A stretch of 64,000 bases of DNA from Phaeodactylum tricornutum CCAP 1055/1 (GCF_000150955.2 NC_011691.1:248001-312000); one strand, 5' to 3'; numbered from the stretch's first letter, positions 10,901 to 20,329 are shown. Notes: a model not told the origin generated them from the letters alone. A program made the numbers and translations.

Positions 10901-12003
10901 GGATTGGCTTGGTGAGCAGCGTGCAGTAGGTACGACCGTGGTTTCAGGAATCGTTGTACCGCATCGTGGCCCATGGCCCGCTGCGGCTCCAACCATTCGG
11001 TAATCGGAATGTGCGGCTTGGTAATGTAATCCGGGAGATACTGATAGCGCCAACAACGCGGTGCCCAGGACGTGAATCCGTGTAGGCCGGGAGTGATCAA
11101 GTAAAGATCCATGGTGACGTAGAGTTTGTCTACGCAGGAACGATCGCCCGGTACGAATTCCGAGAGGGGTTCAAAGTAGTGTTCCCACACACCCGTTCCT
11201 TCGAACGACAGTGTTTGGGATTGTACCGGGACGTCGGCGTCGGGGGGACCGGGGTAGGTATCTCGTCGGTGCCGAATGGGTCGGTACTGGTACGTGGCGT
11301 TGCGTCCCACCTGGGCCGTAAGGGAGACTCCCGGTGCCGTCGGGTCACCGTGCACGAGCGGGTCGTAAACAATGTGACTGACGTTATTGAGAAAGACCCA
11401 GGGTTGCAGATTGTGCCGATGCGCGTACAGAGCCTGTCCGAGAACGAATTGAAAGAAAATGGTACCTCCGGCACCACCAATGTCGCCCATGGCAATGTGG
11501 TAGACGCCGTCGTAGCCGTCGCACGCAGTGTGTGTGGGAACGCGATCGGGAAGGACGTTGGGGTCGTCCGTGGACTCGAGAGTGCTATTGGTTCCGACAG
11601 GATTCGTTTCCGACAATACTATCGGTAGAGCTTGCTGTCGTGCAATGGCGTTGTCCAACCCCACGGTGGTAGCAGCAGTCTTAGTACTGCTACTACTAGC
11701 AGCAGTAGTACTAGTAGTGGAGGGGAGCGAGTGCGTATCGAGAGGAACGAACCACTCTCGTGTGGGTTGTACCGGTGGCGTCAAGACGGCAAAGTCCGGC
11801 GGGAACGGGGGTTGTCGTCCAACCACCTGATGCCCCGTGTACAGATTCCATCCGACCAGTATCGTGGCCAAACCGGCGAGTACGTACGGCAACCAGTGCC
11901 AAATCCGCATCGGCCATCGTGAACTCCGGATCCGAGGCCCGTGCGGCGATCCCGGGGTCGTACCAGTCCATGATGCGTGCCGCCGACTGGGACTCCGACG
12001 CAT
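7966..12003 (-). CDS. Triple-domain Golgi glycosyltransferase: two FUT8/GT23-like domains plus GT15 mannosyltransferase
   Basis: A single uninterrupted 1345-residue frame; the first ATG is at 12003. It has type II Golgi topology: a short basic N-terminus, one membrane anchor at about 37-54 (WLPYVLAGLATILVGW), then a Ser/Thr-rich stem. Domain A (about 157-520) and domain B (about 555-935) are diverged repeats of each other, both opening with HTACDGYDG. They carry GT23/O-fucosyltransferase-type motifs: HIRHSDK or HLRKADK (nucleotide-sugar contact), VYVATDS or VYIASDS, and a late HGFSAVSE or HGHSTLSE block. Domain C (about 985-1290) is of the KRE2/MNT1 (GT15) alpha-1,2-mannosyltransferase type, with the metal-site FRLDEDSF, FYNNMFVADLEFF and DLMIHSMAVYGF. 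By family the enzyme should use GDP-fucose and GDP-mannose on secretory glycoproteins or wall glycans; the actual acceptors are unknown. A decayed inverted copy of domains A-B lies at 985-3340. Confidence 0.85.
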   Translation of the reverse strand: MRRSPSRRHASWTGTTPGSPHGPRIRSSRWPMRIWHWLPYVLAGLATILVGWNLYTGHQVVGRQPPFPPDFAVLTPPVQPTREWFVPLDTHSLPSTTSTTAASSSSTKTAATTVGLDNAIARQQALPIVLSETNPVGTNSTLESTDDPNVLPDRVPTHTACDGYDGVYHIAMGDIGGAGGTIFFQFVLGQALYAHRHNLQPWVFLNNVSHIVYDPLVHGDPTAPGVSLTAQVGRNATYQYRPIRHRRDTYPGPPDADVPVQSQTLSFEGTGVWEHYFEPLSEFVPGDRSCVDKLYVTMDLYLITPGLHGFTSWAPRCWRYQYLPDYITKPHIPITEWLEPQRAMGHDAVQRFLKPRSYLLHAAHQANPDCSVRNACLGLHIRHSDKAAGRRVVATAEFLPYAQAFVHAGGQHVYVATDSTHVLQEIEQSWPASVRTRIRNMGNTVVRSSDEKAVFDIASHHRTNQEIIVEIYALSQCQFLVHGFSAVSESAIWINLNLHVQSVNLEDTERIQPPTFGTMVQMVLRGEEQSHLPRPMRTEEWWNTEGESTEPHRVVHTACDGYDGILHISAVGNDQSAGGAFFTSVLNQLIYAEQHNLKPWVHLDPNASTLVYDESVHNKTPPFAPFEMMRGIEIAVIEGPEMVPTRAGDGGNPPELYQMKQYYPGAPDLPENQTLKLLRMSFPGMGVWESYFLPVSDFVPGDVSCRVKPILTMNERMVDPGLISFSPQSVRAWQYNSVSDGLWNPDGKSMKDWYKSMREKGAELVKRYYRFQPHIVRKATEVNPVESGKPCLAVHLRKADKHGHHRAPVSTKRFLEYIRAFLDVGGRHVYIASDSHRAMQYVKKKLLLDDNTVIHSQGEYVVRSYKAWPAHFMESHHRVNSEALVDALAMSKCDLLLHGHSTLSEAAIYLNPLLHDRSVNLEDPDRVTPEEFGSMFKHILVETSVQSDVEEQRYAATEGDDVEGQGSVISIDLQGSLIVSTLSKRRCRTNAVIYLAQKTHSSYGRDSYGNLLMSLDLLHDNYLSINDHLDNTDIYIFHTGDFNSTDLQALEKRYGSSYQGALHLVDLSNSTFWARPSHNLNDDPTTWYAYPLFSEGYRRMMHWYAIDVWEFFAKWNKKTGCRYRYLFRLDEDSFIHSAIRYDIFDFVRSNNYVYGYRMCAYEMAVTRRMWTMWRNRHTKFVPQRQIKPELCGFYNNMFVADLEFFLSQDVQAFLQFIDRQGHIYRRRLGDLMIHSMAVYGFAEKNQIHRFLDFTYEHVTVNQTSGCLAWGGIQAGYDDPLAIDTLNTYYQSRLVDNGCAGNATFLYAEDLSPTYAHFSGTTRRKLPLYTITAGRIETPAMGILSG

Positions 12004-12277
12004 TGATGCGTACACGGTGAGTCAAACTGTTGAAGTGACTAGACTGATGACGTAGTAAAGAATGAGAGCGGCACGTGAATACACAAGAGTGTCCCACCGG
12101 AACCCCTATCTCATGGTGTACCAAGCCCACACAGGTGGCATCGCGAGACGGAAATGTCTCTTCGGCCGACGTTTCGGCTGGCCTTGGATTCGAACAGGAA
12201 TTCTCTCTAATTACAATAAGTACCGAACACTGTCTTTGAAATCAGATTTATTATAGAATGACTAATCTCACCTCGGT
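12004..12277. promoter_or_regulatory. Shared upstream region with 5S promoter element
   Basis: This gap holds the upstream region of the glycosyltransferase gene and, at 12247-12256, the AT-rich block TTTATTATAG about 22-31 bases before the 5S rRNA start. It is a plausible TATA-like element for RNA polymerase III. The function is inferred from position only. Confidence 0.45.
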
Positions 12278-12395
12278 AGGAACGACCACACCACGATGAC
12301 AGCACCGCTTCCCGTCTGCTCAGCGAAGTTAAGCATCGTCGGGCTCGGTTAGTACTACGGTGGGGGACCACGTTGGAATCCCGAGTGTTGTTCCT
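12278..12395 (+). rRNA. 5S ribosomal RNA
   Basis: The sequence contains the eukaryotic 5S core: ACGACCACACCACGATGACA, then GAAGTTAAGCATCGTCGGGC and GGGGGACCACGTTGGAATCC. The ends GGAACGAC (12279-12286) and GTTGTTCC (12387-12394) pair to form helix I. A T-run at 12395-12398 fits a Pol III terminator. The length of about 118 bases is normal. The gene stands alone between two protein genes, not in an rRNA repeat. Confidence 0.93.
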
Positions 12396-12639
12396 TTTGG
12401 CTCTCTGTTTTGGATTCGTGAATAGTCTGCGCGACTCACACAGCAGCGACAACAGCGGAGCTCGCGAATCCGAATTCATTGGTACATTCCTGATTGTTGT
12501 TGTTGTTGTGGTCCCCTCTCTTCCTCCTGTTTCCCGACAGGTCATCATCCATAGGGTGTCTACTCTACTAGATACCGCATCTCCCAACGCACTTTGGATA
12601 GTTCCGTTGGCGAAAATTCCCTAATCTCCACGATTCCCC
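12396..12639. other. Upstream region of the VPS23 gene
   Basis: Contains a GTTGTTGTTGTTGTTGT-like triplet run near 12495-12512. No RNA gene or conserved site is recognised. Confidence 0.4.
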
Positions 12640-13902
12640 ATGGTGAACGATCCGCGGGTGACGCGGCAGCTTTCTCGTTTAGGTGGACTCTACCGCGATC
12701 CGGCACGGGTGGATCGGGACGCCACGGCGGTGTTGCGATCGAGCGTCGGGGAGCACTTGACTCCCATTGCGTCGGAACTGTACGAAGACAAGGGTTCCCA
12801 TTCCACCGTGTTGGTTTTGCAGGGCACGATCGCCATGGACTTTCGTGGCACGACGTACCAACTGCTGATGGACGTCTACCTACCCGGAGGCTACCCCCAA
12901 CGTCCACCCGTATGTTACGTGCGTTTGGCCGATCACATGTATCTGAAAGAAAATCATCGGCACGTGGCGTCGGATGGGAAAGTCTATTTGCCCTATTTGC
13001 ACGAATGGACACCGCAACAACACAATTTGGTGGAATTGGTCATTCAAATGAGTTCGGTTTTTTCTGCGGACCCGCCAGTCTTTTCCCGCGCACCCGCCGC
13101 CGTTACGCCGCCACCGCCACCAGCCTACGCCGCTGCGACCATCCACAACGATACACGGAGTAGTAGGAGTACAACAACAACAACAACAACGAATAGCAAT
13201 CACACTAGGAGCAGTAGTTTTCAACGCGAACAACGTCAACGGGAAATGGAGGCCGAGCGTAGGCTGGCGCAGGATGCTGCCGAAGCCAATGCGGCAGTCG
13301 CCGCCGCCCGACGGGCCGCACAAGCAGAACAAGAACGCGAAGTCCAACGGTTGGCGCAACAAGCTTGGGAAGATACCAAAACCGACCAATTGCGCCAAAA
13401 ATTGACTTTCAAGACCCAACGCCATTTTGTGGAACTCTCCAAACAAACACAACAGCAAGTACAAGCGGATGAGCGTCATAAACAGTCGTTGGTCCATGCA
13501 GAAAGCAAGATTGACGCGCAAATCAAAGCCCTGGAAAAACAGAAGGAGACCTTGGAAGGGCATTTGTCCACGACACGTGAGAAAACCATTGCTATACAAG
13601 CTTCGGTACGGGCGCACGAAGAAAGGCTGACCGAGTCCTTGGAGGCCGAGGCTGTACCGGCTGACGAGCTGGTGAAGCCGGCCAGTGCGCTGCACGCACA
13701 AATGGTGGCTCTGGCAGCCGAAAACGCGGCGTTGACGGATGTACTCTATTTTCTCGACCGTGGTCTGTACGCGGGCAAGCTTGACGCCGTGGCCCATCTC
13801 AAACAGGTACGGAAACTCGCCAAAAAGCAGTTTCTGGTCCGGGCGCATCTTATCAAAATCAATCAAGTACTTCTGGACAGCAGTAACAATAGTCGTAGAT
13901 GA
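12640..13902 (+). CDS. VPS23/TSG101-like ESCRT-I subunit
   Basis: The 420-residue protein has the TSG101 order. A UEV domain (about 15-147) has the E2-like fold without the catalytic Cys; blocks are LPGGYPQRPPVCYV and VYLPYLHEW, with Tyr where E2 enzymes hold the active Cys. Next comes a Pro/Ser/Thr-rich linker with an imperfect run of Thr (near 176-185), then a long charged coiled coil (about 195-330). A C-terminal steadiness box (about 345-412) ends with AKKQFLVRAHLIKI. The protein binds ubiquitinated cargo and PTAP-like peptides at endosomes and assembles with VPS28 and VPS37 for multivesicular body sorting. The antisense frame over the same DNA is a shadow. A single exon explains the full length. 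Confidence 0.9.
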   Translation: MVNDPRVTRQLSRLGGLYRDPARVDRDATAVLRSSVGEHLTPIASELYEDKGSHSTVLVLQGTIAMDFRGTTYQLLMDVYLPGGYPQRPPVCYVRLADHMYLKENHRHVASDGKVYLPYLHEWTPQQHNLVELVIQMSSVFSADPPVFSRAPAAVTPPPPPAYAAATIHNDTRSSRSTTTTTTTNSNHTRSSSFQREQRQREMEAERRLAQDAAEANAAVAAARRAAQAEQEREVQRLAQQAWEDTKTDQLRQKLTFKTQRHFVELSKQTQQQVQADERHKQSLVHAESKIDAQIKALEKQKETLEGHLSTTREKTIAIQASVRAHEERLTESLEAEAVPADELVKPASALHAQMVALAAENAALTDVLYFLDRGLYAGKLDAVAHLKQVRKLAKKQFLVRAHLIKINQVLLDSSNNSRR

Positions 13903-14314
13903 ACGAAGCTCCAACAGTCACTGTTGCCATATATTTGGGTTTGTATTGGCGGATCCTACATGTGGGGGCATACGTTGTTAGCCTCGACAACGCATTGATT
14001 GATGCGAGCACCAACCATATCAAGTCTTTTACGGAATAATACATAATTGGTGGAATAGGATCTGTTTTTACATAGCAGAAAACCGATGGCATGCGTAGAC
14101 TTTGTTGCAGATGTAACCTTAGCGTCAAATAGATCGCATTAGAAGCGACGCCTAGCAAGAATCTTCCGCATTAAGATTTAATTTGTTCCTTTACAGCAAT
14201 TCGCACCCGGTAGTCGCCTATCCTTGCCCCCGCACTAGCACTCCTCCTGCAAGGCGGAGCTGTTTGTCGATCATGACCAAAACAAAGAATTTCAATTGCC
14301 AAACTTCACCCTCA
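13903..14314. other. Intergenic between convergent genes
   Basis: This is the tail-to-tail space between the VPS23 gene and the membrane-protein gene at 14315. I see no gene in it. Confidence 0.5.
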
Positions 14315-15617
14315 CTACCGACTCGTCCAAGTGCTTGAACCATCTTCCGTGTTCTTCCACGACGAACCTGCATTGAAGGATTCAAACGTATCATCCACAT
14401 CGAAACGCTTTTTTATACCAGCATTATAGCCCGAATCTCGCCCAGCATTCTCTGTCGCTATGCCCGTTTCGGTTCTGCTTGTTCCTTGATTGTCATAGGA
14501 ATCTATTTCCAGATTGGATTCAAGTTGCAAAAGATCCCAAATTTCGTCATCTCTAGCTAGCAAGTCTTCAACTTCCGCTCGATTCAGGTATGGGTAGTCT
14601 CCAATCCAGCATCCAGCATCTGGGACAAACAGATCAGTAATGGCCGCCAACCGATCAAAGCGGGGGGACGTGCTTAAAAGAATGCCTGACACAGGCATTC
14701 CTCGTCGAACGTCCAAGTATTCGTCCGACAATCGAGCGTGCACTTGAAGCTCCCGCCCCCCTCCAATATCATCTCGGTCTTGCCCGTTGACACTTTTGTC
14801 TGCCACCAATAATCGGAGTAGATACGGTCGACCGGTATACTTCTCTAGCTCGTCATCGTTCATATTATAATCCGCGAATTCGGCCAAGTCGTACTCGTAT
14901 GAGTAGGTAGTGGCGTCTTCAACGACACAAACATCCGCAATGTACCCCAGAAAGAGAGCTCCGTACAAACCGGCATCTTCTGGATCGCGACCAGACTCTC
15001 GGACACCCCAAGGATCTACCAGCTCGCGTCCACCAAGAAATTCCCAGTTGCGCTGATAGGCTTTGAGTTCAGGAGACAGAATCCCCCAGAAAAGAAACAA
15101 ACTGCCAAAGATAGTTGCAACGAAGCCACCCACAACAAAGCTCATAAAGTATGAGAAGCTAACACCAAGAAAGCTGACTATCGCGGATTCTAACACACGG
15201 CCGTATTGTTCTTGGGCTGTCCGACCCCAATAGGTTGAGTATTGGATCGCGGTTGGGGCGCCGACAGCTATCAGACGCTGAACTTCGTCCGTTGGTAAAG
15301 GCATTAATGCCATCCTTAACGCTGACGACGAAGATTTCGCACGTTTCCAGTCCTTCCTTCCGGTGAATAGTGCACTTACGGTCCTCGACAGTCCATCGGG
15401 GGACTCGGTTTCCCCGATTCCGATGGGAAGGGGACGATGCTGTAGACTTGGAGAGCCCTAATTGTGAGACGATTCGAATTGGATAGGCGTTGACGGATGA
15501 TGGGCACCATGCGAAACAAATAGTCATCGGCGCGAAAGCTAAGCATCCACCTCGAGGTCGCTTCATTTTACCGTAAGTTAGTGAAGTTACTCGCTCTCGC
15601 ATTGGCAAAATCTTCAT
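14315..15617 (-). CDS. Membrane protein with N-terminal targeting leader, unknown function, 2 exons
   Basis: Exon 1 is 15380-15617 and exon 2 is 14315-15321. The 58-base intron 15322-15379 has donor GTAAGTG and acceptor GTCAG, and joining reads VEDPLRMALMPLPTDEV in frame (414 residues). The N-terminus (from the second Met at 15566, if used) has a hydrophobic leader containing CLAFAPMTICFAW and then VNA, followed by a Ser/Arg-rich stretch. This fits a signal plus transit peptide for the plastid, though less classically than ASAFAP. The mature part has one or two membrane spans (FLGVSFSYFMSFVVGGFVA and a following LFLFWGIL) and then a soluble beta-rich domain. The last ~70 residues are acidic and low complexity. 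The FWGILSPELKAYQRNWEFL block looks conserved, but I cannot name the family. Very short introns like this one are normal in this window. Confidence 0.72.
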
Positions 15618-18002
15618 TTAAACAAAAGCTACGAGGGTTTTCCTAAAACGTAGTACATCTACCAACCTTCGCGAACTTCGGTAGCTGCCAGTGCCACCGA
15701 AAAGTACAGTTCCGAGAAAGCAAAGAAAAATTCAAAAGTTGGTGCAAAAGACTGACAGTTATCGCAAGGTTGACCAGCACTGTGACTCCTCAATCAATCT
15801 GAACACGGGTAAATCCAATCTCTCCCCTGTCAACGTTGGAGGGGGAAGATGCATATGCATATGTACATGCACAATGGATGATTGAACAGCGATGTACAGA
15901 CTAAGAATGGCGTGTTTCGAGCTCACAGTCAACGAAGACGGTTTTGCATTCGACAGAGAATTATGTTTGCTTGGAGCCGTGTGGTGATATTGTTGATCCA
16001 ACTCCTGGTAAGGACAACGTCTCACCAGAAGTTCAATCGCCTACTACTAAAAGCCAAGTCGCTTCCGTCCCACACACAACGAATCACAGACCCACAGTCC
16101 CTATACAAGAGTACAATGTAGACTCATAGTCTTCGTAGTTCATCGTTTTCCTCATCTGTGATCTCCATCGTCGTTTTGTGTTCTTCAATAGATATTCCAA
16201 AACATACCGAGGTAATTCTTCCCGGGAGAAAGATTTAAAATATATAAAGTTAAAACTTAAAATCTGTTTCCTGTTTGTGAATCTGCTAATGTAAGGCAAG
16301 CCCAGAATTGGCTTTACATTTGCTATTTTCCAGTTGTATTCGTTGTTCTTCAATTTGCAAACCATACTGGTAGAAAACAAAAAAAAACAAGGAATCCGAG
16401 TTGTACAACGACCTTCCGGAGATGTGGTGGGGTAAAATCGAATACCCAGGGCAAAAGGACATCAGTGGACAAAAAGTTTGTCCACAGTCTACAGAACGCC
16501 AAGTCGGTTCAGCCTACACTGACAGTAAACAATACGATTGCAGAAAAATAGCAACCTTTTGCATTTTTTGTTACTGTTAGTAACTCTTATTAGGATGACG
16601 AGTCTTTATTCTGTGTCGAAATTGCTCTCCCATTTACATTTCTCAGGTCTCAAAGCAATGGACATTTCTAACTGATCTCCACATACGAAGTGAAAACCGC
16701 CGGCAGAAAAAGCGTATTGCTTCATCCTTTCACTGGGATGTAGGAATGTCCCTTTCATTTCACTGCGAAACAGCGGAACTACTCATATACCTATGAATCA
16801 TCTGTATCACTGCTTTTACTGGGTTGTCTAGGTAAAAAAGCTTCTGAATGTATCAATTGTATCCCAGTGAGGAACAAACCTTGAAAGTGAAACAATCTGC
16901 GGCTATTTGCTATGAGAGCGGTTTCCCGTTAAAGTCATTTTGATATACTTCATAACTAAGTGTAAAATGTCATTCTACACTTATTTCTACCAAAATGGAT
17001 TGTGACTCTCATTCCTGTCGCTCGAAAGTCGACAATACTACCTAGTATATCCATCAGAGCTAGTAGAACAAAGAATTATTAGTCGCTGGTCACTATATGA
17101 CTGTTTCATTTTTTGATTAGACTAAAAATGTGGGAGTTCGGGGGTTATTATGGTCATCATTCAGAAAAATCAGAAACATTTTCAAAATTACTAGTAAAAA
17201 AGTGTCTTCTCTGTAGAGCAACCAGCTTAAACGTTGGCTGCGTTGTCTCACAAATTTCATAACCTCGTCCGGATACAGATACTTAAATATGCGGGCGACT
17301 TTTTGGGCGGATCTCCGACTTGCTAGCGGCGCTGCCGTGATCTCTGTAACGCCGGACAATGCCATGTGCCATTGTCCTTTGCCCTTGATTCGACCCAATG
17401 CAGCATCCCACAGAGCCACCTTTGTCGATAAGAGCAAGAAATGCCGATGGAAGTCTTTCTTTGAAGAACAGTCTAGCGCTCCAGCGCTGATGCCTCATCG
17501 TCGCCTTCCGCAACGATTCTCGTCTCACGCCCTCACTGCTTAATTTATGACGGTGGAAGCAAGGACATTCAACTTGCCTCGCCTTCAAAGATATTGATTG
17601 CCAAAGACATTTCATTGATACTCACGCTGAACACTGAAGCTGTGCTTCTTCCATGGATTTAACATGAAGCTGAAATTCTTTCAGGGACTTGCTATAGTCC
17701 ATCGAGAAGTTGGCTATCAAAAGGTTTTACACGATCAGGCAGTACAGGCAGGCATCACAGAGAATGTGTTTTCAGAACAAGGATTCCTCATGGTCGATTT
17801 GTTTTTATAAAGAACATCCTCACGCCAGGCAGCCAGCCAATGCACAGGGGATGTGGCCGTAATAGCGCTTCTACGTAATACAATTATTGTAGCTAGCCTG
17901 GAAAGATATACGCTATCGTATGTAACGACCGGAAAAAACCCTTCTTAAGAACATTCCGCATTCGATCAAGCAGCAATTGTGTATGAACGAGCTCAAAAAA
18001 CC
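15618..18002. other. Long intergenic region, mostly empty
   Basis: About 2.4 kb, AT-rich, with only short frames. The best candidates are two overlapping minus frames, 17117-17437 and 17283-17615, of 106 and 110 residues; neither matches a family and they read in different phases. No tRNA- or snRNA-like sequence was seen. Confidence 0.45.
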
Positions 18003-19868
18003 TTACAAGGCGGCCCCTAGTAGCATCTTAGCAAATTGTTCGTAGTCAACCTGCATTTCTTGATCTTCGACGTCGATCAAACTCTTTCGATCGTTGCTGA
18101 TCAAATCTCGAACACCATCTAAGACTTCATCCAAATCACCCGCACGGACGTAGCCGGTACCCGTGGGATCCAAATCTTGAAAAATGTCTGTGAAGAGATA
18201 GTAGAATTCGGCTTCCGCCATGACTCCAAGAAACTCGTCCAAAGAAATGCCACGTTCAAGAGTTTTATCGGTGATACTAGGGTTCGCCTTGTGAATCATT
18301 TCGAGGAGTTCATCGTTTGTCGACTTCTTACGGGCCCCTTGCATGAATCGTCGGAGTTCGAGAATACTAATTTTACCAGACCCTTTGTTATCTGCAATGT
18401 TAAACACATCGATAAAATCCTGTCGTTGTGAGGGGGTCAACTTGGAAGCAAGAAGACTGCGACGGACAATCTCGCCTTCGTCTCCGAAAAGTGGCTCGGC
18501 TTTCAAGACGTATTCTAAACACTTGGCCGCCTGGCGAATCTGTTTAAAGCGCACGAGAAGTTCCAAAATGTTCTCGTCCTTTTGCTTTTCCTGCGAAACA
18601 TATGTTGGCTTATAATAGTCTTCCGGGAGTTCGTAGCGTTCCGTTAGTTTAGCAATCATGGATCGAGTAGCCCGACGTTTCAGACTCAGAATGGAGCTGT
18701 CAGGAATGTCTTCTACGCTGAACGCAAAACAACGACATTTTTCCAATACACGGACACTAGCACGGTAGGGCTCTCCAGTAGAAAGCGCGCGCTCCCCAAA
18801 GTAGTCAAACTTGCCCAGTTGGTTGACCACAGCACCCAAATACCAAGCCGGAGTTGAGATGGGATCATCAAACTTGCTGCGGATGTACATCTCTACTGCC
18901 CCAGATTTGAGTACATAAAAGGTTTTGCCGGGTAATCCTTGGCGAATTATAACATCGCCGGGTAAGAAAGTTTCCAGGCGCGCTTTAGAAATCATTGTCA
19001 CGAACTCATCGTCCGTGAGGGCTTGAAAAAAGGAAAGATCATTGCGTAGAAAGTCAACGTGCTCCTGCATTATAAGTTCATCTCCTATTCGGATATCACG
19101 ACTTCTGCGCGGAATAGTGGGCGTTCCATCTTCTGGATTTCGCGGTTTCAGCTGAAACGAGTCTGGGTCCACTCGGCGATTGAGGAATTGAGCTAGTTTT
19201 TGTTGAAGTTTGGGAAAGTTCGCCGGACCGCATGGAAAATTCTCAACGAGGCCAGCATCACCGTCGTAGAATTGTACAGTTGGTAATGAAAGGACACCTA
19301 GTCGGCGAAAAAAGCCTTTGGTGTCCAAAGTCGCGGTGAACTCGGCCCAAACGATAGGCAAATGAGCCAACTTCTCATCGTTCCGGACCATAAGAAATTT
19401 CGGATCCAACGCTGCACAAGCCCGGCAGTAGGAAGCTTTAAATTTGACGACAATAAGCTTGTCTGGATTTGCTTCCAGCAAAGCGTTATGCTGCTTTTGG
19501 CTAAAGATTTGGTAGAGGCCCTGCGACGAGAGCTCTGGCATGCTGTCGACTAGATCCTCGCCCATGGCTGACGATACTTTTAAGTCCCCATTCGCAATCG
19601 GGGAATTTTCCCTTACTCCATGGTAATCCTCCGACGATGTCTGCTGCAGCATGTCTTTGAGTCTGGAGAGTTTGTCATTCGCCTGAGATTCCGCAGCACC
19701 CTCATCTGTAGGATAGCTGGAGAGACTTCGTGTAGAAGTAAACCTACACGGTGATGCCGTAATGCAGAGAGACGCCGTAGCAAAAGCCGCAGCCGCGGGA
19801 GTGCTCACCAGAAAGGCAGCCGCTAATGCTTGACATGCCCGACCGCTGCCAATCTTTCGCTTCGCCAT
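18003..19868 (-). CDS. Plastid-targeted thioredoxin-like / cyclic-nucleotide-binding / EF-hand protein
   Basis: 621 residues, one exon. Residues 1-29 form a signal peptide ending AAAA before FAT, the diatom ASAFAP-type junction, so stroma of the secondary plastid is the likely site. A thioredoxin-like domain (about 118-230) has redox site CRAC at 148-151 in VKFKASYCRACAALDP and the cis-Pro block SLPTVQFYDG. A cyclic-nucleotide-binding domain (about 275-390) has phosphate-cassette-like FGERALSTGEPYRASV (357-372). EF-hand-like loops occur at about 493-504 (DNKGSGKISILE) and 567-578 (DPTGTGYVRAGD). The order suggests one protein that links thiol redox, cNMP and calcium signals, but no activity can be read from sequence. 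The middle Cys-x2-Cys has a basic residue pair (RA) unlike the usual GP of thioredoxin. A TGACGTCA element lies upstream at 20028-20035. Confidence 0.85.
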   Translation of the reverse strand: MAKRKIGSGRACQALAAAFLVSTPAAAAFATASLCITASPCRFTSTRSLSSYPTDEGAAESQANDKLSRLKDMLQQTSSEDYHGVRENSPIANGDLKVSSAMGEDLVDSMPELSSQGLYQIFSQKQHNALLEANPDKLIVVKFKASYCRACAALDPKFLMVRNDEKLAHLPIVWAEFTATLDTKGFFRRLGVLSLPTVQFYDGDAGLVENFPCGPANFPKLQQKLAQFLNRRVDPDSFQLKPRNPEDGTPTIPRRSRDIRIGDELIMQEHVDFLRNDLSFFQALTDDEFVTMISKARLETFLPGDVIIRQGLPGKTFYVLKSGAVEMYIRSKFDDPISTPAWYLGAVVNQLGKFDYFGERALSTGEPYRASVRVLEKCRCFAFSVEDIPDSSILSLKRRATRSMIAKLTERYELPEDYYKPTYVSQEKQKDENILELLVRFKQIRQAAKCLEYVLKAEPLFGDEGEIVRRSLLASKLTPSQRQDFIDVFNIADNKGSGKISILELRRFMQGARKKSTNDELLEMIHKANPSITDKTLERGISLDEFLGVMAEAEFYYLFTDIFQDLDPTGTGYVRAGDLDEVLDGVRDLISNDRKSLIDVEDQEMQVDYEQFAKMLLGAAL

Positions 19869-20027
19869 GTTCTAACGAGTGAATGACGCAGGAGAAGGCT
19901 TGTAGATATGTTCATGGGGTCCATTTGCTGCTTACCGGCTCGCGAGAGGGCGTATGCTGCGTCGCAAGCCCCACCAAAACGAGACGGAACGTGAGGGTAT
20001 CTTTGACACCTTGAGGAGTTGATTTGC

Positions 20028-20035
20028 TGACGTCA
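20028..20035. promoter_or_regulatory. CRE palindrome TGACGTCA
   Basis: The palindrome sits about 160 bases upstream of the ATG of the thioredoxin/cNMP/EF-hand gene. A TGACGC half-site-like element lies at 19884-19889. Such CO2/cAMP-responsive elements are known to control P. tricornutum carbon-concentrating genes through bZIP factors. Function here is inferred. Confidence 0.4.
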
Positions 20036-20319
20036 TATAGTATATGTAGAATCCGTACTGATAGTCAACTCATTACCTTATACTAGATCCGATAGTGTTG
20101 ACTTTTTGACTACACAACAACGGTATTTGTTTTCTATCACAGTCAAAGGTAACCACACCACCGTGAAGTCATTCTCACAGTCAACTACTGGATTCAAAGA
20201 AAGACGCGATTGCTCTTTAATGTTACTGTTAATTTGGTACAAACCCCGGGGCATCCAATCTCACAGTTCATGGAAGTCGGATTTACGTAAGAAAAGAAAA
20301 AAAAAGAAATTAAATCAAT

Positions 20320-20329
20320 TATATATTTA
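20320..20329 (+). promoter_or_regulatory. TATA-like element upstream of tRNA-Leu
   Basis: TATATATTTA lies 52-61 bases before the first base of tRNA-Leu. The two tRNA-Pro genes have similar elements at the same distance from their 5' exons. Confidence 0.5.

Noticed and set aside
12880-13914. 344-residue minus-strand open frame
   Set aside because: It is wholly antisense to the VPS23 gene. Its translation is Leu/Phe/Cys-rich without domains, whereas the plus frame has a full UEV plus steadiness box.
17117-17615. Possible two-exon minus-strand gene
   Set aside because: The two frames overlap in different phases. I could not find a splice pair that joins them sensibly, nor any family likeness.
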